A stretch of DNA of 64,000 nt from Bradyrhizobium liaoningense (lineage in GTDB: Bacteria; Pseudomonadota; Alphaproteobacteria; Rhizobiales; Xanthobacteraceae): the NCBI RefSeq assembly GCF_018130825.1, contig NZ_JAFCJS010000007.1:124001-188000 (forward strand). The letters run 5' to 3'. Below are positions 8,417 to 16,773 of this stretch, in pieces. The stretch's first letter is position 1. Each line of letters begins with the position of its first letter. A program made the position numbers and the translations under genes. A model generated the notes under the pieces. The model was not told the origin of the DNA, did no database searches, and saw only the letters and a list, made by a program, of their open reading frames with translations.

Positions 8417-8629
8417 ATGACAACTTTTGTGGTCAAGTTCATGAAGGATGTGCTCGGCCAGTACGGCCGCGAGATCGAGGTCTGCCAAGGCACGCTCGAG
8501 ATCGATGCCGCCGACGAGGACGAGGCCAGGGAACGAGCGAAGGCGAAGTTCTGCAAGGACCAGGCGTTGCACCATTGGTCGCTGCATGCCGATCGCATCC
8601 ACGTCAAACCGGCTGACTTTCCGTCGTAA
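8417..8629 (+). CDS. conserved-looking small hypothetical protein
   Basis: A 70-residue acidic/basic soluble protein: MTTFVVKFMKDVLGQYGRE, then an EIDAADEDEARERAKAKFC stretch and an end rich in His and Trp. The ATG follows AGGGAGGTCCC, a strong ribosome site, which makes this start more convincing than the long upstream extension. The pattern (a beta strand, a surface-exposed acidic turn, then an AxxxAK helix) resembles small DUF-type proteins common in Bradyrhizobium. I cannot assign a function. The convergent acetyltransferase gene ends 3 bases after it. Confidence 0.6.
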   Translation: MTTFVVKFMKDVLGQYGREIEVCQGTLEIDAADEDEARERAKAKFCKDQALHHWSLHADRIHVKPADFPS

Positions 8630-8632
8630 GGC

Positions 8633-9208
8633 CTACCGGCCCGGCGCCGTGACCGGCGGGGGCGCCGTCGTCCCCGCGCCGAGCGAGCGTTGCACCATGA
8701 CGGTGTCGGACCAGCGGCCGTGGCGATAGGCGACGCCGCCGAGCAGCCCTGCGCGCGCGAAGCCGAACTTCTCGTGCAGCGCCAGCGAGGGTGCATTGTC
8801 GGCATCGATATAGCCGATCATCTGGCGGAAGCCGGCCGCCGCGCAGGCATCGATCAATTCCTGCAGCAGAAGCCGTCCGACGCCGCGGCCGAGCTGCGCG
8901 TGATGGACATAGATCGAGTGCTTGGCTGTGTAGCGATAGGCCGGGCGCTTGCGGAAGAGCACGGCATAGGCATAGCCGACGACCTCGCCGCGCCAGGTCG
9001 CAACCAGATGCGGCAGGCGGGTCTGCTTCAAATTCTTGCGGCGGTCGCGCAAGTCGTCCGGCTCCGGCGCACCGGTTCCCTCGACGTCGCGCGGCACGCC
9101 AGTGCGGACGTGATGGCGGTAGATCGCCAGCATCGCCTCGACATCGCTCTCGCGTGACGGCCTGACCAGGACTGGTTCATCACTCGCGCGCGCAGCTGTT
9201 TCGTTCAT
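8633..9208 (-). CDS. GNAT N-acetyltransferase, phosphinothricin acetyltransferase-like
   Basis: A 191-residue acetyl-CoA-dependent N-acetyltransferase. The acetyl-CoA site is in VHHAQLGRGVGRLLLQELI (Q/RxxGxG/A loop), preceded by YTAKHSIYVHH and followed by IGYIDADNAPSLALHEKFGFARAGLL, all characteristic of the Pat/MddA branch that acetylates phosphinothricin, methionine sulfone/sulfoximine or related amino compounds. ATG at 9208 is preceded by AGGTG. A GTG two codons earlier is also possible. The gene begins 6 bases after the amino-acid decarboxylase stop codon, so it is probably co-transcribed and might act on an amine product, which is speculation. Confidence 0.82.
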   Translation of the reverse strand: MNETAARASDEPVLVRPSRESDVEAMLAIYRHHVRTGVPRDVEGTGAPEPDDLRDRRKNLKQTRLPHLVATWRGEVVGYAYAVLFRKRPAYRYTAKHSIYVHHAQLGRGVGRLLLQELIDACAAAGFRQMIGYIDADNAPSLALHEKFGFARAGLLGGVAYRHGRWSDTVMVQRSLGAGTTAPPPVTAPGR

Positions 9209-9214
9209 CGGCAC

Positions 9215-11572
9215 CTACTCGGCAACGACGTAAGTATAGAGCCCGATGCGCCCCTGGGCGTCGATCTCCTTGTAGACGCCCTGGATCTCGACGTCGAAGC
9301 CCGGGAACGTGTTGAAGCAGGTCTCGAACATCTTGAGATAATCGATCATGGGCTTGGCCCGTTCCGTCAGCCGCTCGCCTGGCACGATGGTGGCGATGCC
9401 GGGCGGGTAGACCACGAAGGGCGTGGTGGCGATCCGGCCCGCGATCGCCTCGATCGGCAGATAGTCGACGTCGTTCTTGAACAGGTAGCGCGCGGCATCG
9501 CGCGGCGACATCGCGATCTCGGGCATGTGCTCGGGCATGAACTGCCGCGCCTGGAGCGCGCTGACATCGGCGGCGCGGAAGAAGCGGTGCATGTCGCCGC
9601 AGAGGTCGCGCAGGCGCACGCCGGCGTAGCGCGCCTGCCGGCGCTGATAGAATTCCGGGATCGCGTCGGCCAGCAGCGCATTGTCGTCATGCAGCCTCTT
9701 GAACGCGACGAGACCGGAGATCAGCGTGCCGGCCTTGCTCGCCTCGACGCCGGGGGTGAGCAGGAAGAGCAGGGAGTTGAGGTCGTTCTTCTCCGGGACG
9801 ATGCGGTTCTCGCGCAAATATTGTGCGACGACCGGCGCGGGGATGCCGTGCTCGGCATAGGCGCCGGTGGCACGATCGAATCCGGGCGTGAGCAAGGTCA
9901 GCTTGTTCGGATCGGTCATGGCAAAGCCTTCCGCGAGATCGGGAAAGCCGTGCCAGTTGGTATCAGGAGAGAGCTGCCACAGCGCGGGATTGGTCGCGAG
10001 CTCGTCGGTGGAGAGAGTCTCCCAGGCGACGTTATGCGCCGCGCCGGGGCGGCTGACATCGGGAATGGCGATGCGATCGGGAACGAAGGGTTCGAAGAAC
10101 CAGCGGCGATCCGGATTTTGCTCCTTCTCCTCGAACTCCCGGCGCATCGCGCGGACCTTCTTGCGCAGCTCGATGCCGAGGCGGATCGTGTCGTCCCACA
10201 GCACTTCGCCGGAGCGGCCCTTCATCATCTGTGCGCCGACGTCGAGCGAGGCGAACAGCGGATAAAACGGCGAGGTCGAGGCGTGCTGCATGAAGCTCTC
10301 GTTGAAGCGGCGGTGCTCGACGCGCCGCTTCTGGCCGCGGATGTGACGGTCCTTGATGTGGATCTGCGAAGCCTGCGAGAAGCTCGCGAGCTGCTTGTGG
10401 GTGGACTGGGTCGCGATGATACCCGGCGCTTCAGGGGAAAGGTTCGCAAGGCCCATGGCGAAGCGGCCGGCATAGAGCGGGTGGAATTTCATGAAGCCGG
10501 CCCAGGCCTCGTCGAACAGGATGTAGTCGCAGAGATGGCCGATGCGCTTGATGATCATCTCGGCGCTGTGGATCGAGCCGTCATAGGTGCACTGCTCGAC
10601 CACGGCGACGCGGAACGGCCGCTCCTTGCGCCAGGCATCGCGATCTTTCACCAGCGGGTGGTTGCGGATCGCCTCGCGCAGGGTCTTCTCGTCGAGCATG
10701 TCCCAGCGCATCGGGCCGATCAGGCCCCAGGCGTTGCGGACGGTCGGGACGTAGACCGGGATGCCGCCATTGATCATCAGCGCGCCGTGATGGGCGGCCT
10801 TGTGGTTGTTGCGGTCGAACAGCACGAGATCGCCGTCGGTGACGAGGGCGCCGAGCACGACCTTGTTCGAGGTCGAGGTGCCGTTGAGCACGAAATAGGT
10901 CTTTTCCGCGCCGAAGATTGCGGCGGCTTCCTTCTGCGCTTTCAGCGCCGGCCCCTCATGGGTAAGGAGGTCGCCGAGGTCGAGCACGGAATTGTCGAGG
11001 TCGTCGCGGAACACGGACTCGCCGAGATGCTCGACGAACACACGGCCGATCGGGCTGCGGTTGTAGAACACGCCGCCATTGTGGCCCGGACAGGTCCAGA
11101 GCTGGTTGCCTTCCTCGGCATAGTCGACGAGGGCGCCGAAGAACGGCGTCTTCAGCGTCTCGGCATATTGCTTGAGCCGGCTGATCAGGTTCTTGGCGAT
11201 GAAGGGCGGCGTCTCCTCGGACAGGAAGACGTAGCCGTCGATGAAATCGAGCACTTCGACCGGCAGGTCCTCGAACCGCTTGCGCCGGATCAAGAGGATG
11301 ATCGGGAAGTCGAGGCCGCGGCGGCGCATCAAATTGATCAGCGCCGAGGTCTTGCCCTCCAGGCCCTTCTTGCCCCAGTCCACCACCATGCAACCGATCG
11401 CGGCATCGGTCTGCACCGCCATCTCGGCGTCCTCCAGCTTGCGGGCCCGGACCACCTCGAAGCCGGAACGCTGGATCTCCTCGATGATCTGGTTGAAGCG
11501 GACGCCCTCGAGGTCGTCGGCGTCGAACATGGGTGCTGCGAACAGGAAGTTGAAGCGCTTGAAATAGTCCAT
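9215..11572 (-). CDS. Orn/Lys/Arg decarboxylase, PLP-dependent (fold type I)
   Basis: A 785-residue enzyme of the bacterial basic amino-acid decarboxylase family. Residues 1-140 form the receiver-like wing domain. The PLP domain has NGTSTSNK near 230, DEAW with the cofactor aspartate at 354, and the Schiff-base lysine K393 in STHK. The C-terminal domain ends IGLYTYVVAE. Products would be putrescine, cadaverine or agmatine; the amino acid cannot be decided from sequence. ATG at 11572 was preferred to one at 11614 because it gives the standard N-terminus MDYFKRFNFLF and has GGGACGG upstream. It lies downstream of an Lrp-type regulator and upstream of a GNAT gene. Confidence 0.9.
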   Translation of the reverse strand: MDYFKRFNFLFAAPMFDADDLEGVRFNQIIEEIQRSGFEVVRARKLEDAEMAVQTDAAIGCMVVDWGKKGLEGKTSALINLMRRRGLDFPIILLIRRKRFEDLPVEVLDFIDGYVFLSEETPPFIAKNLISRLKQYAETLKTPFFGALVDYAEEGNQLWTCPGHNGGVFYNRSPIGRVFVEHLGESVFRDDLDNSVLDLGDLLTHEGPALKAQKEAAAIFGAEKTYFVLNGTSTSNKVVLGALVTDGDLVLFDRNNHKAAHHGALMINGGIPVYVPTVRNAWGLIGPMRWDMLDEKTLREAIRNHPLVKDRDAWRKERPFRVAVVEQCTYDGSIHSAEMIIKRIGHLCDYILFDEAWAGFMKFHPLYAGRFAMGLANLSPEAPGIIATQSTHKQLASFSQASQIHIKDRHIRGQKRRVEHRRFNESFMQHASTSPFYPLFASLDVGAQMMKGRSGEVLWDDTIRLGIELRKKVRAMRREFEEKEQNPDRRWFFEPFVPDRIAIPDVSRPGAAHNVAWETLSTDELATNPALWQLSPDTNWHGFPDLAEGFAMTDPNKLTLLTPGFDRATGAYAEHGIPAPVVAQYLRENRIVPEKNDLNSLLFLLTPGVEASKAGTLISGLVAFKRLHDDNALLADAIPEFYQRRQARYAGVRLRDLCGDMHRFFRAADVSALQARQFMPEHMPEIAMSPRDAARYLFKNDVDYLPIEAIAGRIATTPFVVYPPGIATIVPGERLTERAKPMIDYLKMFETCFNTFPGFDVEIQGVYKEIDAQGRIGLYTYVVAE

Positions 11573-11654
11573 GGTCCGTCCCGAATGTGCCAGTGGATAC
11601 AGCTCTCGGCACATTCGATGACAGTTGGATGACAGGGGTGCGGGATCGCGTCCG

Positions 11655-12212
11655 CTAGCGCTTCACCTCGCCGAACACCACGGTCGGCACCGTGCGGTTG
11701 ACGATCTCGCGCAGTGCGAAGCTCGATTGCACCCGGGCGACGCGCGGCAGGCGTGACAGCTCGGTGCGGTGAATGCGCTCGAAATCCTGGATGTCGCGGG
11801 CGAGCACGATCAGGATGTAATCGTCGGTGCCCGACATCAGGAAGCAGCGCACGACGGAGGGGCACTTCCCCACTTCCGCCTCGAACGCCTTCAGCGCCTC
11901 GTCGCTCTGGCTTTCGAGTGCGATACGCACCAGCACCGTCGTGGTGAGGCCGAACTGCGTCAGATCGAGCGCGGCCTGGTAGGCCTGGATGTAGCCGTCG
12001 TCCTCCAGCGCCTTCTGCCGCCGCGCCAGCGCGGTGCTCGACAGCCCGACCTTGTTGGCGAGCTCGGTGTGGCTGGCCCGCGCGTTGGTCGTGAGTTCCG
12101 CGAGGATGGCGAGGTCTTTCCGGTCCAGGGCCAAAGTCTTGTTTCCAGCGTGAAAAGATGTTTCCACGCCGGAAACCGGCGCGGGCTCAGTCAAACTAGC
12201 GGATATTTGCAC
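11655..12212 (-). CDS. Lrp/AsnC-family regulator (AldR-like)
   Basis: A transcription factor of up to 185 residues. The helix-turn-helix is in SHTELANKVGLSSTALARRQKALEDDGYI. The RAM ligand-binding domain follows, ending near QSSFALREIVNRT. It sits divergent to alanine dehydrogenase, the usual arrangement of an AldR/Lrp activator with its target, and it is followed 82 bases later by the decarboxylase. The start is uncertain: the GTG at 12212 gives about 29 residues before the normal LDRKD beginning, while a TTG at 12134 would give the family-typical 159 residues and leave the tandem palindromes at 12142-12175 outside the coding region. Confidence 0.88.
   Translation of the reverse strand: MQISASLTEPAPVSGVETSFHAGNKTLALDRKDLAILAELTTNARASHTELANKVGLSSTALARRQKALEDDGYIQAYQAALDLTQFGLTTTVLVRIALESQSDEALKAFEAEVGKCPSVVRCFLMSGTDDYILIVLARDIQDFERIHRTELSRLPRVARVQSSFALREIVNRTVPTVVFGEVKR
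12142..12175. promoter_or_regulatory. tandem TTTCC-N5-GAAA palindromes, candidate Lrp sites
   Basis: TTTCCAGCGTGAAAA (12142-12156) and TTTCCACGCCGGAAA (12161-12175) are two similar inverted repeats with starts 19 bases apart. Lrp-type proteins bind arrays of 15-bp imperfect palindromes on one face of DNA. The pair lies about 100-140 bases before the alanine dehydrogenase start, a reasonable activator position, and overlaps the doubtful first codons of the regulator gene itself, which would allow autoregulation. Confidence 0.5.
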
Positions 12213-12278
12213 GAAACCAAACCGTCCCTCTCGCTACGATCAACAACGGAATCAATTTCGTTGGCGAAGGAGCGGAAG

Positions 12279-13394
12279 ATGCACGTCGGTGTTCCCAAGG
12301 AGATCAAGGTGCAGGAATATCGCGTCGGGCTCACGCCGGGCGCGGTCCGTGAATATGTCGCTGCCGGGCACCAGGTGACGGTCGAGACCGGCGCCGGAAG
12401 CGGCATCGGCGCGTCCGACGAGGTCTATCGGAAGGCAGGGGCTGCGATCGCCGACAGCGCCCGCGAGATCTTCGCCAAATCCGACATGATCGTGAAGGTG
12501 AAGGAGCCGCAGCGAAGCGAATGGGCTCAGCTCCGCGAAGGCCAGATCCTGTTTACTTACCTGCATCTTGCGCCGGATCCCGAACAGGCCAAGGGCCTGC
12601 TTGCTTCCGGCTGCACCGCGATCGCCTATGAAACCGTCACCGACGCGGCCGGCAACCTCCCCCTGCTCGCGCCGATGAGCGAAGTCGCCGGCCGCCTCGC
12701 CATCGAGGCAGCCGGCGCCGCGCTCAAGCGGTCAGCCGGCGGCCGCGGTCTGCTGCTTGGCGGCGTCCCCGGCGTGCAGCCGGCGCGCGTCGTCGTGCTT
12801 GGTGGCGGCGTGGTGGGAACGCAGGCCGCGCGCATGGCCGCTGGCCTTGGTGCGGAAGTCACCGTGATCGACCGCTCCATACCCCGGATTCGGCAGCTCG
12901 ATGATCTCTTTATGGGACGCGTGCGGACGCGCTTTTCGACGATCGAGTCGGTCGAGGAGGAGGTGTTCGCCGCCGACGTCGTGATCGGCGCGGTGCTGGT
13001 GCCGGGCGCCAGCGCGCCGAAACTCGTCACCCGCGCCATGCTCAAATCGATGCGGCCCGGCGCGGTGCTGGTGGACGTCGCGATCGACCAGGGCGGCTGC
13101 TTCGAGACCTCGCACCCGACCACGCATACCGAGCCGACCTACGAGGTCGACGGCGTCGTGCATTATTGCGTCGCCAACATGCCGGGCGCGGTGCCGGTGA
13201 CGTCGAGCCAGGCGCTGAACAATGCGACGCTGCCGTTCGGCCTGATGCTGGCGAGCAAGGGCTTTGCCGCGGTGCTGGAGAATCCGCATCTGCGCAATGG
13301 GCTCAACGTCCATCGTGGGCGGATTACGAACAAGGCGGTGGCGGAGAGTCTCGGGCTGGAGTTTGCTCCGGTGGAGAGCGGGCTGGCGGCGTAA
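12279..13394 (+). CDS. ald: alanine dehydrogenase
   Basis: A 371-residue NAD-dependent L-alanine dehydrogenase (pyruvate + NH4+ + NADH to alanine and back). Known active-site residues of the family can be located: R15 in EYRVGLTPG, K75 in VKVKEP and H96 in TYLHLAPD. The Rossmann motif is VVLGGGVVGTQAAR, and the end has VANMPGAVPVTSSQALNNAT. ATG at 12279 follows GAAGGAGCGGA. In root-nodule bacteria this enzyme connects nitrogen and carbon flow. The divergent Lrp-like gene is the likely regulator. Confidence 0.96.
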   Translation: MHVGVPKEIKVQEYRVGLTPGAVREYVAAGHQVTVETGAGSGIGASDEVYRKAGAAIADSAREIFAKSDMIVKVKEPQRSEWAQLREGQILFTYLHLAPDPEQAKGLLASGCTAIAYETVTDAAGNLPLLAPMSEVAGRLAIEAAGAALKRSAGGRGLLLGGVPGVQPARVVVLGGGVVGTQAARMAAGLGAEVTVIDRSIPRIRQLDDLFMGRVRTRFSTIESVEEEVFAADVVIGAVLVPGASAPKLVTRAMLKSMRPGAVLVDVAIDQGGCFETSHPTTHTEPTYEVDGVVHYCVANMPGAVPVTSSQALNNATLPFGLMLASKGFAAVLENPHLRNGLNVHRGRITNKAVAESLGLEFAPVESGLAA

Positions 13395-13397
13395 TTG

Positions 13398-14033
13398 TTA
13401 TACCGGCTTGCGATGGCGGCTACCGAGCGCCGCCTCGATCGTCTCGGGCTTCTTGATGCGCTCGATCAGCATGTCGATGCGGTCGCCGCCCCAGAACAAC
13501 TCGCCGTTGAACACCATGGTCGGCACGCCGAACACGCCAAGTGCCTCGGCCTCGTCAATGACGCGGTCGTGCTCGGCGCGGGCGGGGCCGTTGACGTAGG
13601 CTGCGAACTCGCTGGCCGAGCCTCCGCACGAGGTGATGACTTCGGTGATCGCGGCGAGATCGTCGATCTCCAGCTCATGGCTCCAGAATTTACGGAACAC
13701 CGTGTCGTGGTAGGTGCGGAAGAAGCCGTGCCGCTGGGCGAACAGCATACCGACACTGGAATAGAAGGCGTCGTAGATTCGCCGCGGGCCCTTCATGACG
13801 AGCCCTTGCGCATTGGCATAGCGCCGTGCGTCCATGTAGGCGTAGCGCACCTTGCGCCAGAAATGCGGCGTCCGCTCCTCGACCTTGCCCATGAACTCAG
13901 CGATCCGTAGCGTGTAGGGCAGCCATTCCAGCGCGACGCCGTGCGTCTCTTCGAGCGCGAACAGGCGCTTGTTGGCCACGAACGCGTAGGGGCTCTTGTA
14001 ATCGGTGTAGACGTGGACGATTGGTTTTGGCAT
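13398..14033 (-). CDS. DsbA-fold 2-hydroxychromene-2-carboxylate isomerase-like protein
   Basis: A 211-residue thioredoxin/DsbA-superfamily protein. It begins VHVYTDYKSPYAFVANKRL: the CxxC of DsbA is replaced by a KSPYA-type site, as in the HCCA isomerase/kappa-GST branch. The C-terminal segment ALGVFGVPTMVFNGELFWGGDRIDML is the usual cis-proline and glutathione-side region. Members isomerise chromene carboxylates in naphthalene breakdown or act as glutathione-dependent oxidoreductases; which applies here is open. ATG at 14033 has AAGGAA 7 bases upstream. It is convergent with ald, whose stop lies 4 bases away. Confidence 0.8.
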   Translation of the reverse strand: MPKPIVHVYTDYKSPYAFVANKRLFALEETHGVALEWLPYTLRIAEFMGKVEERTPHFWRKVRYAYMDARRYANAQGLVMKGPRRIYDAFYSSVGMLFAQRHGFFRTYHDTVFRKFWSHELEIDDLAAITEVITSCGGSASEFAAYVNGPARAEHDRVIDEAEALGVFGVPTMVFNGELFWGGDRIDMLIERIKKPETIEAALGSRHRKPV

Positions 14034-14093
14034 TGGCGTTTCCTTCATAGGCGCGGCGCTACCTGCGAGGAGGCGAGGGGCCGCCGCATATTC

Positions 14094-14173
14094 CGTCATT
14101 GCGAGCGCAGCGAAGCAATCCAGAGTGCCACCGAGGAAGGATTCTGGATTGCTTCGCTGCGCTCGCAATGACG
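14094..14173. repeat. palindromic intergenic repeat, family A
   Basis: Perfect 31-base inverted arms at 14094-14124 and 14143-14173, separated by 18 bases. The arm begins CGTCATTGCGAGCGCAGCG. This CATTGCGAGCGCAGCGAAGCAATCC-type element is widespread in Bradyrhizobium and related genomes. It lies between the isomerase-like gene and the monooxygenase operon. Confidence 0.9.
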
Positions 14174-14224
14174 ACGTGGCGAGAGTGCGGCGCCAACGCT
14201 ACAACTGGTCCGTGGCGGCAGCAA

Positions 14225-16135
14225 TTACCCCGTCGTCAGCCTGTACTGCCGCAGATCCGGATCATGCGTCATGCGCCAGTAGTCGACGAAGCGCCACGGC
14301 ATCGCGGAGAACACGCGGCCGCTCGAATTGCGGTAGTAGGTCGTCATGCCCGGATGGGTCCAGATCATCGCCTCGTGCTCGGCATCGACCTTGCGGACAT
14401 AATCGTCGAGCACGTCCTGGCGGACATCGATCGCGGCGACGTTCTGCTCGATCATACTGGCGAGACACGCCGAGATGTAGCGGCTCTGGCATTCCGACTG
14501 GAAGATGACGCTGCCGCCATGGGCCGGGCCTGAATTCGGGCCGAGCATGCAGAAGAAGTTGGGGAAATCAGGCACGGTGAGGCCAAGGAAGGCGGTCGGA
14601 TTGTCGTTGCCCCAGGCTTCGTGCAAATCCTTGCCGTTGCGGCCGCTGATGTTGAGGCGCGCCGCCATCTCCGTTACCTTGAAGCCGGTGGCGACCACGA
14701 TGATGTCGGCGGGGCGGTGCTTGCCGTCGGCGGTGATGATGCCGCCCTGGTCGAAATGGTCGATCGCGTCGGTGACCAGCTCGACATTGTTCCGCGTGAG
14801 CGTCTTGAACCAATTGTTGTCCAGCAGGATGCGCTTGCCATAGGGCGGATAGGTCGGCACGCATTTTGCGATCAGGTCCGGGCGGCCCTGCAATTCGGAC
14901 AGGATGAAGTCAGTCAACTCCTGGCGGTGCCTGTCATTGCCCTTGTTGACGGCGCGCTCGGGATGCGGCCAAGCCGGATCCTTGCGCAGGAACGGCAGCA
15001 GGCCATCGCCGTAGCGCCAGAACATGTTGAAGCGGTACCATTGCACATAGAACGGCAGATGCGCGAGCAGCCAGCGCGCGCCCTCGCTGATCGGATCGGA
15101 ATAGCCTTTCACCGGGCGTGCCCATTGCGCGCTGCGCTGATAGACCGTGACCGAGGCGACGCGGCCGGCGATCGACGGCACCAACTGCATCGCGGTCGCG
15201 CCGGTACCGATCACGGCGATGTGCTTGCCTTCGAGCTCGATATCGCCCGACCATAGCGCCGAATGCAGGATCGTTCCCTTGAAGTTATCTTCGCCCTTGA
15301 AGTGTGCCCGTGAGGGATCGTTGAGCTGGCCAATGGCCGAGACCAGCGCGGTGGATTCGAAAATCTCTTCGCCGTCCCTGGTCTTCAGCGTCGAAATCCA
15401 CCGCTTCCTGTCTTCGTCCCAGCGCGACGATGTCAGCTCGGTGTTGACGCGCAGGTGCTTGCGGATGCCGTATTCCTCGGCGACCTTCAGCAGATAGCCG
15501 AGCAGCTCCTCGCGCTGGCAGAAGTAGCGCGTCCACGCATTGCGCGAGCCGAACGAATATGAATAGGAGTGGTTCGGCGTATCGACGCCGCAGCCGGGAT
15601 AGCGGTTGATCCACCAGGTGCCGCCGAGCTCGGCGTTCTTCTCGACGATAGTGTAGGGGATGCCGAGATGCCCGAGCCCGACGCCAAGCGCGATGGCGCA
15701 GACGCCGGCGCCGACGATCAGCACATGCTGGTCGGCGAGCTTCTCGTTCGACGGCTGCTTGGTCCAACGCGCTTCGCGCGGCACAAAACCCATCTCTTCG
15801 CGCATCAGGGGCGCGTATTCCGGCGCGACGTTCTCGCCGAGGCAGGCGCGCATCATCCTCAGCAGCAAGCCCTCGCCGGGGTCGGTGATGACGGGCTTTG
15901 GCGTGCCGTCGGCAAACAGCCTGACCACGGCGGCGCGAATTTCGTCCTGGACCTCCCGGGGCACGCCGGCATCGGGATCGGGAATGAGGCGGATGTCGCG
16001 CTTGGGCAGGTATGGGGGCTCAAGCCATTTCTCGTCACCGGTCATGTGAACCAGCACCATCAGCAGGCAACGGATATCGCCCTCGGCGATCGCAGAGGCG
16101 AGGTCGAGCGGCTTGTGCGGAGATTCGATGTTCAT
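14225..16135 (-). CDS. flavin-containing (Baeyer-Villiger type) monooxygenase
   Basis: A 636-residue FAD/NADPH monooxygenase. The FAD-binding motif is LIVGAGVCAIALG near residue 150, the Baeyer-Villiger fingerprint FxGxxxHxxxW is present as FKGTILHSALW, and the NADP motif is AVIGTGATAMQ. An N-terminal extension of about 140 residues precedes the FAD domain, as in the larger Baeyer-Villiger enzymes acting on aryl or cyclic ketones and steroids. ATG at 16135 overlaps the TetR stop codon (ATGA), so the gene is the last member of an acyl-CoA ligase/TetR/monooxygenase operon. The substrate is unknown. Confidence 0.9.
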   Translation of the reverse strand: MNIESPHKPLDLASAIAEGDIRCLLMVLVHMTGDEKWLEPPYLPKRDIRLIPDPDAGVPREVQDEIRAAVVRLFADGTPKPVITDPGEGLLLRMMRACLGENVAPEYAPLMREEMGFVPREARWTKQPSNEKLADQHVLIVGAGVCAIALGVGLGHLGIPYTIVEKNAELGGTWWINRYPGCGVDTPNHSYSYSFGSRNAWTRYFCQREELLGYLLKVAEEYGIRKHLRVNTELTSSRWDEDRKRWISTLKTRDGEEIFESTALVSAIGQLNDPSRAHFKGEDNFKGTILHSALWSGDIELEGKHIAVIGTGATAMQLVPSIAGRVASVTVYQRSAQWARPVKGYSDPISEGARWLLAHLPFYVQWYRFNMFWRYGDGLLPFLRKDPAWPHPERAVNKGNDRHRQELTDFILSELQGRPDLIAKCVPTYPPYGKRILLDNNWFKTLTRNNVELVTDAIDHFDQGGIITADGKHRPADIIVVATGFKVTEMAARLNISGRNGKDLHEAWGNDNPTAFLGLTVPDFPNFFCMLGPNSGPAHGGSVIFQSECQSRYISACLASMIEQNVAAIDVRQDVLDDYVRKVDAEHEAMIWTHPGMTTYYRNSSGRVFSAMPWRFVDYWRMTHDPDLRQYRLTTG

Positions 16136-16773
16136 GGCGTGTCCTGATCTCCGGAGGCAGTGAAAAGGCCGCGCGTCATCAGCTTGCGATAGGCGGAGAT
16201 GACGTGATCGGGCACGGCGGTGACGCCACTTTCCGAATAGGAATAGCGGCGGCTGAGATAGCCGCGGGCGCCCATCAGCATGTGGACGATCGCCTCGAAC
16301 TCCTCGTCGCTGTAATCCTCGATCGCGCCGGCAAGGCGGGCGCGGCGCAGGATCCGGACATAGGCGACCGAGATGTTGTCGAGATGCTTCTGGTAGCCAA
16401 TCGGCGCGAAGAACTCGGCCTCGTTGAGAATGCGCAGGAATTCCGGGACCTCGCGGATGAAGTCGAAGAAGGCGGAGAAGCGCTCGATCTCCTGCCGCGC
16501 CGCGTGCGCATTGCCGGTGCGGGCGCGGATGAACTCGACCATGTCGAGGCCGATCTTCGGCAGCAGCTGGTCGAGCAGCTCCTGCCGGTTCTCGAAATGA
16601 TTGTAGAAGGTGCCTTGCGCGACGCCTGCCTGTTCGGTGATGCGGGCGACGGAGGCTTCGGCATAGCCATACTTGCCGACGACTTTCGTCGCGGCGTCGA
16701 AGATCTTCTGCTTGGTCCAGGCATTGCGCTCGACGCGGTTGAGCTTTGTCACCTTGGCATTCGCTTGCGTCAT
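16132..16773 (-). CDS. TetR-family transcriptional regulator
   Basis: A 213-residue repressor-type protein. The N-terminal helix-turn-helix is SVARITEQAGVAQGTFYNHFENRQELL, the TetR signature. The remaining 140 residues form the variable ligand domain. Both ends overlap neighbours by ATGA: its start overlaps the acyl-CoA ligase stop and its stop overlaps the monooxygenase start. It is therefore translated as part of the catabolic operon it probably controls. The inducer may be the substrate or a CoA thioester; nothing in the sequence decides this. Confidence 0.92.
   Translation of the reverse strand: MTQANAKVTKLNRVERNAWTKQKIFDAATKVVGKYGYAEASVARITEQAGVAQGTFYNHFENRQELLDQLLPKIGLDMVEFIRARTGNAHAARQEIERFSAFFDFIREVPEFLRILNEAEFFAPIGYQKHLDNISVAYVRILRRARLAGAIEDYSDEEFEAIVHMLMGARGYLSRRYSYSESGVTAVPDHVISAYRKLMTRGLFTASGDQDTP

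Noticed and set aside
9527..11632. 701-codon open frame on the plus strand
   Set aside because: Antisense to the well-supported decarboxylase; composition and lack of motifs show a shadow frame.
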